64,000 nucleotides of DNA. It comes from Hormiphora californensis. Lineage: Eukaryota; Ctenophora; Tentaculata; Cydippida; Pleurobrachiidae. This document shows positions 61,611 to 64,000 of this stretch, piece by piece (the first letter of the stretch is position 1; the number at the start of each line of letters is the position of its first letter). The DNA lies in contig CM035357.1 of assembly GCA_020137815.1 (NCBI GenBank), positions 2,093,020 through 2,157,019 of the forward strand, read 5' to 3'. The notes beneath the pieces are model-generated. The model had not been told where the DNA came from and did not search any database. It saw only the letters and a program-made list of their open reading frames with translations. A program made the position numbers and the translations under genes.

Positions 61611-62969
61611 CAATTTGGATTTATTTATTTTGATTTTACTGCAAGGTAATTAAATGTTTGTTTTTTGAAGGACATTTGAGGTCCAATTATACACCAACCT
61701 CAAAATGTGTTATGCTGTTCTGTACGAAAATGTTTAAGAAGATTCAAACGAAAACAAAAAATTTGAGTTTTCTTTTTTGTTACAGAATTGGTACGCGCAA
61801 ATACTAAGCCGCGCGGTAAGAGGTGTTTTGAACAAAACAACATACGCGCCGTAAATTCTTGACTTTTCAGTGCACTTGCTTTTTGTGTTTTTAATTTTTT
61901 TTCTCGTTTTGTGGCTCAATTCTTCCCGTTTTACACTCAAGTAGCTACTAGCTGTTAAACGTTGGATAAATTAACTACAAATATCGACGTAAGAAACGAC
62001 AAATTTCTCGCCAAATAGGCCTTAAAGTGCCTGAATTCGGAGTTGTAAAAGTGTCCATTCTCCTCAGGATTGATGGTCTGCCTCCCTTGCTTGGTCCTTT
62101 CCTGGGTTCCCGTGTCCTGTCTCACCTATCACTTTCGGTATTCATTGCCACCACGCCCTAATGGCTTATGCACCAGTCCAAATTCCAGACTTCCACTCCC
62201 TTCTATCCCACTATACCTATGTCCTACTACACCTACTATACACTCCTTCCTACATCTACATTCCTTCCTACATCTACCTGAGACTTAGTAGAGGGACCAC
62301 CCATGACAGAGTATTTTAGATTCTTTGTGTGTATTTTGTTTAAACGTATCTTGGCCTTTCGAGTTTGTGTAGAGCTGAGTAGATGAGGTTGCAGACTGGC
62401 TGAGAGAGGCCGAAGAAAGAAGAGTGAAGACCATACACTCCGTTTTAAACGTTTTTCTCGATAAAAAACTATGCCTTGTATGTCCAGACAATAATATCCT
62501 GAAACAAACTCTGTATCGAAATACACACTCTCAAGGACTGCATGTTTGAAGGACAGCTAATTTATTTATTTATTGTTTGCATTATTGTACAGTTTGTTTG
62601 ACTTTGGTGGTCTGTCGGTGGGTTGATTAGTTGGTCTATTTATTTGTCGGTGGGTTGATTTGTTGGTCTATTTATTTGTCCCGATGTTCTAGTAACTGTT
62701 ATGATCGTGTTTTGAATGTTCGTGGTATATGTTCGTGTTTTGTATGTTCGTGTTTTGTATGTTCGTGTTTATGTTCGTGTTTGTATGTTCGTGTTTTGTT
62801 ATGCTCGTGTTTTGTATCTGTACCACTTTTGAAAGTGAGAGAGTATGTCAAGCGTAGGCTGTTGGTGCGTGCTCCATTATTTTACACTATAAAGTGGTAT
62901 ATATAAATGATTATATTACATTTACATTACATTTACATTTACATAGGAGTCCTCCTAAGGACATGGTGA
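61515..62969. other. Gene-free stretch before the SH3 gene
   Basis: Contains (GT)n at 61585-61611 and a TATGTTCGTGTTTTG repeat at about 62715-62815. No exon was recognised on either strand. Confidence 0.6.
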
Positions 62970-63969
62970 ATGGAAGTGGGGGAGTTTGTAAAAGTACATA
63001 CCGAGTACACCAGTCACAATTCCGGTGATCTTAGCCTCTTTGAAAATGATGTTGTTAAGGTTAGTTCTGTTTCCAAACCGGTGAATCCCAGCAAGAATGA
63101 TACTGTCAGTTTAGGAAGAATAGGTTTCATCGTCATATTAATCATACGGATATTTTCAGGTGACCGATGTCCTAGGAAATGGGTGGTACGAGGGAGATAT
63201 TGGGGGCACTAAAGGATTATTTCCCGCCTCATGTTGTACAAAACTGAACTTTGCCAACCGATCACAACCCTTTGGCGTCGCACTATTTGATCACGAGGCT
63301 CACCTTGATGATGAGTTATCTTTTCAAGCGGGCGACCAAATCTTCCTGACAAAACAGATCAATACTGAATGGTTCGAGGGAATGTGTCGTAGTTCGATTG
63401 GCATGTTTCCAGCAAGTTTCCTGGATGTTATTAATGCAATACCACCTACACCCCCACCAGAGGATCATGAACAAATTGAACCAAGACGACCGCCTCCCGT
63501 TGGATTATAATTCCCTAGAGAGGCTCCGGACAAAGTCGTTCTCACTAAGGAAATCGGCGAGTCCGGAACCTTCGATAACCCGTAGTAAAACAATTTCTTC
63601 AGTCACTCCTCCCCCTCAAAGAACGAGGACTCCTTCATCAAATAAATCATCTCCCTCTCCGTTACCCCCTGCTCGACCTCCTGTTTTCATGCCCACTGTT
63701 GACCCCCCACCTCCACCCTTAGTAGTGGAGAGGGGAGCTCCAACCAGGCCTCCATCATTCACAGCCCCTCGATCTTCTATTGATGCCCCTCCTCGACCTC
63801 CCCCTTCAATTGATGCTCCACCTCGACCTCCCCCTTCTATTGATGCTCCAGCTCGACCTGCTCCTTTGAAAACAGAGACATTAGTAAAGTTAAGGGAGAA
63901 GAAAAGGAGTGGTGAAAAATCTCCTAAGAGGCCTCCCAGTACATACGTTATGGCGCCACCCAATGTCAA
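62970..63969 (+). CDS. Two-SH3 adaptor with proline-rich tail; continues past the window
   Basis: Exon 62970-63059 opens with MEVGEFVKVHTEYTSHNSG and joins in phase to an exon starting at 63160. SH3-1: the acidic ELSF-type phrase is DLSLFENDVVKV, then NGWYEGDIGGTKGLFPASCC. SH3-2: FGVALFDHEAHLDDELSFQ, then TEWFEGMCRSSIGMFPASFL. Both have the ALYDY-like start, the WYEG/WFEG Trp and the FPxxF end. The frame then stops at 63508-63510 (PRRPPPVGL), while the next frame runs as a Pro-rich tail with three IDAPPRPPPS repeats and a basic KLREKKRSGEKSPKR. It ends at a good donor (caa|gtgagt, 63970). This suggests a one-base slip or two overlapping products. Multi-SH3 adaptors of SH3D19 or intersectin type are candidates. 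The proline repeats could bind other SH3 proteins. Confidence 0.7.
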
Positions 63970-64000
63970 GTGAGTTATACCATCATCGTCTACCGGACTC

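Overview
The window is nuclear DNA of a multicellular animal. The genes have short introns (mostly 60-400 bp, GT-AG) and encode proteins typical of metazoans: syndetin, a class II Arf, CapZ beta, DNAJC9, TMEM243, Pro-X carboxypeptidase, 2xRBD hnRNPs, and an LDLa-ectodomain 7TM receptor. Intergenic and intronic DNA is rich in (GA)n and (CAGA)n microsatellites and short TIR elements. A non-vertebrate, possibly non-bilaterian (sponge-like) invertebrate fits, but the species cannot be read from the sequence. No rRNA, tRNA, CRISPR, operon or viral gene was recognised.

Layout. 0-3 kb: a pogo-like TIR element with a second palindromic element inside it, an acidic exon-like fragment and a 32-bp tandem repeat. 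3.4-5.5 kb (+): a six-exon gene with an SLDNRRL motif, unrecognised. 5.5-7.4 kb (-): a three-exon secreted protein of unknown function. 7.5-9 kb: three TIR/palindromic elements. 9.9-10.2 kb (+): the C-terminal exon of an EEF1AKMT2-like methyltransferase. 10.4-15.0 kb (+): VPS50/syndetin, intact at the 5' end but with about eight frame changes in its 3' half. 15-23 kb: TE-rich DNA, including a TIR element with an 8-bp target duplication, split by a pogo-like insertion, and a 4 kb near-palindrome. 23.0-26.5 kb (+): an intronless 1166-aa LDLa GPCR directly after that palindrome. 26.9-27.8 kb (+): TMEM243. 28.5-30.4 kb (+): DNAJC9. 30.8-37.0 kb (+): a multi-exon MFS transporter with three tandem X-box (RFX-type) motifs before its start. 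37.2-40.4 kb (-): an S28 peptidase of PRCP/DPP7 type. 41.4-49.5 kb (-): two tandem hnRNP A/B/D-like genes. 50.1-52.9 kb (+): CAPZB, head-to-head with the second hnRNP gene. 55.6-59.4 kb (+): a class II Arf. 59.7-61.5 kb: a further TIR element containing a palindrome related to the 19-23 kb one. 63.0 kb to the right edge (+): a two-SH3 adaptor cut by the window end.

The genes are not a pathway cluster. They are ordinary housekeeping and trafficking genes (endosome recycling, Golgi GTPase, actin capping, chaperone, RNA binding, lysosomal peptidase). The distinctive content is the mobile DNA: at least five TIR families, several with readable target-site duplications, one nested insertion that gives relative ages, large foldback palindromes, and a splice-donor-bearing minisatellite. 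Three places (VPS50 3' half, PRCP exon 4, SH3 exon 2) show frameshifts inside otherwise conserved coding sequence; decay and assembly indels cannot be told apart from one sequence.
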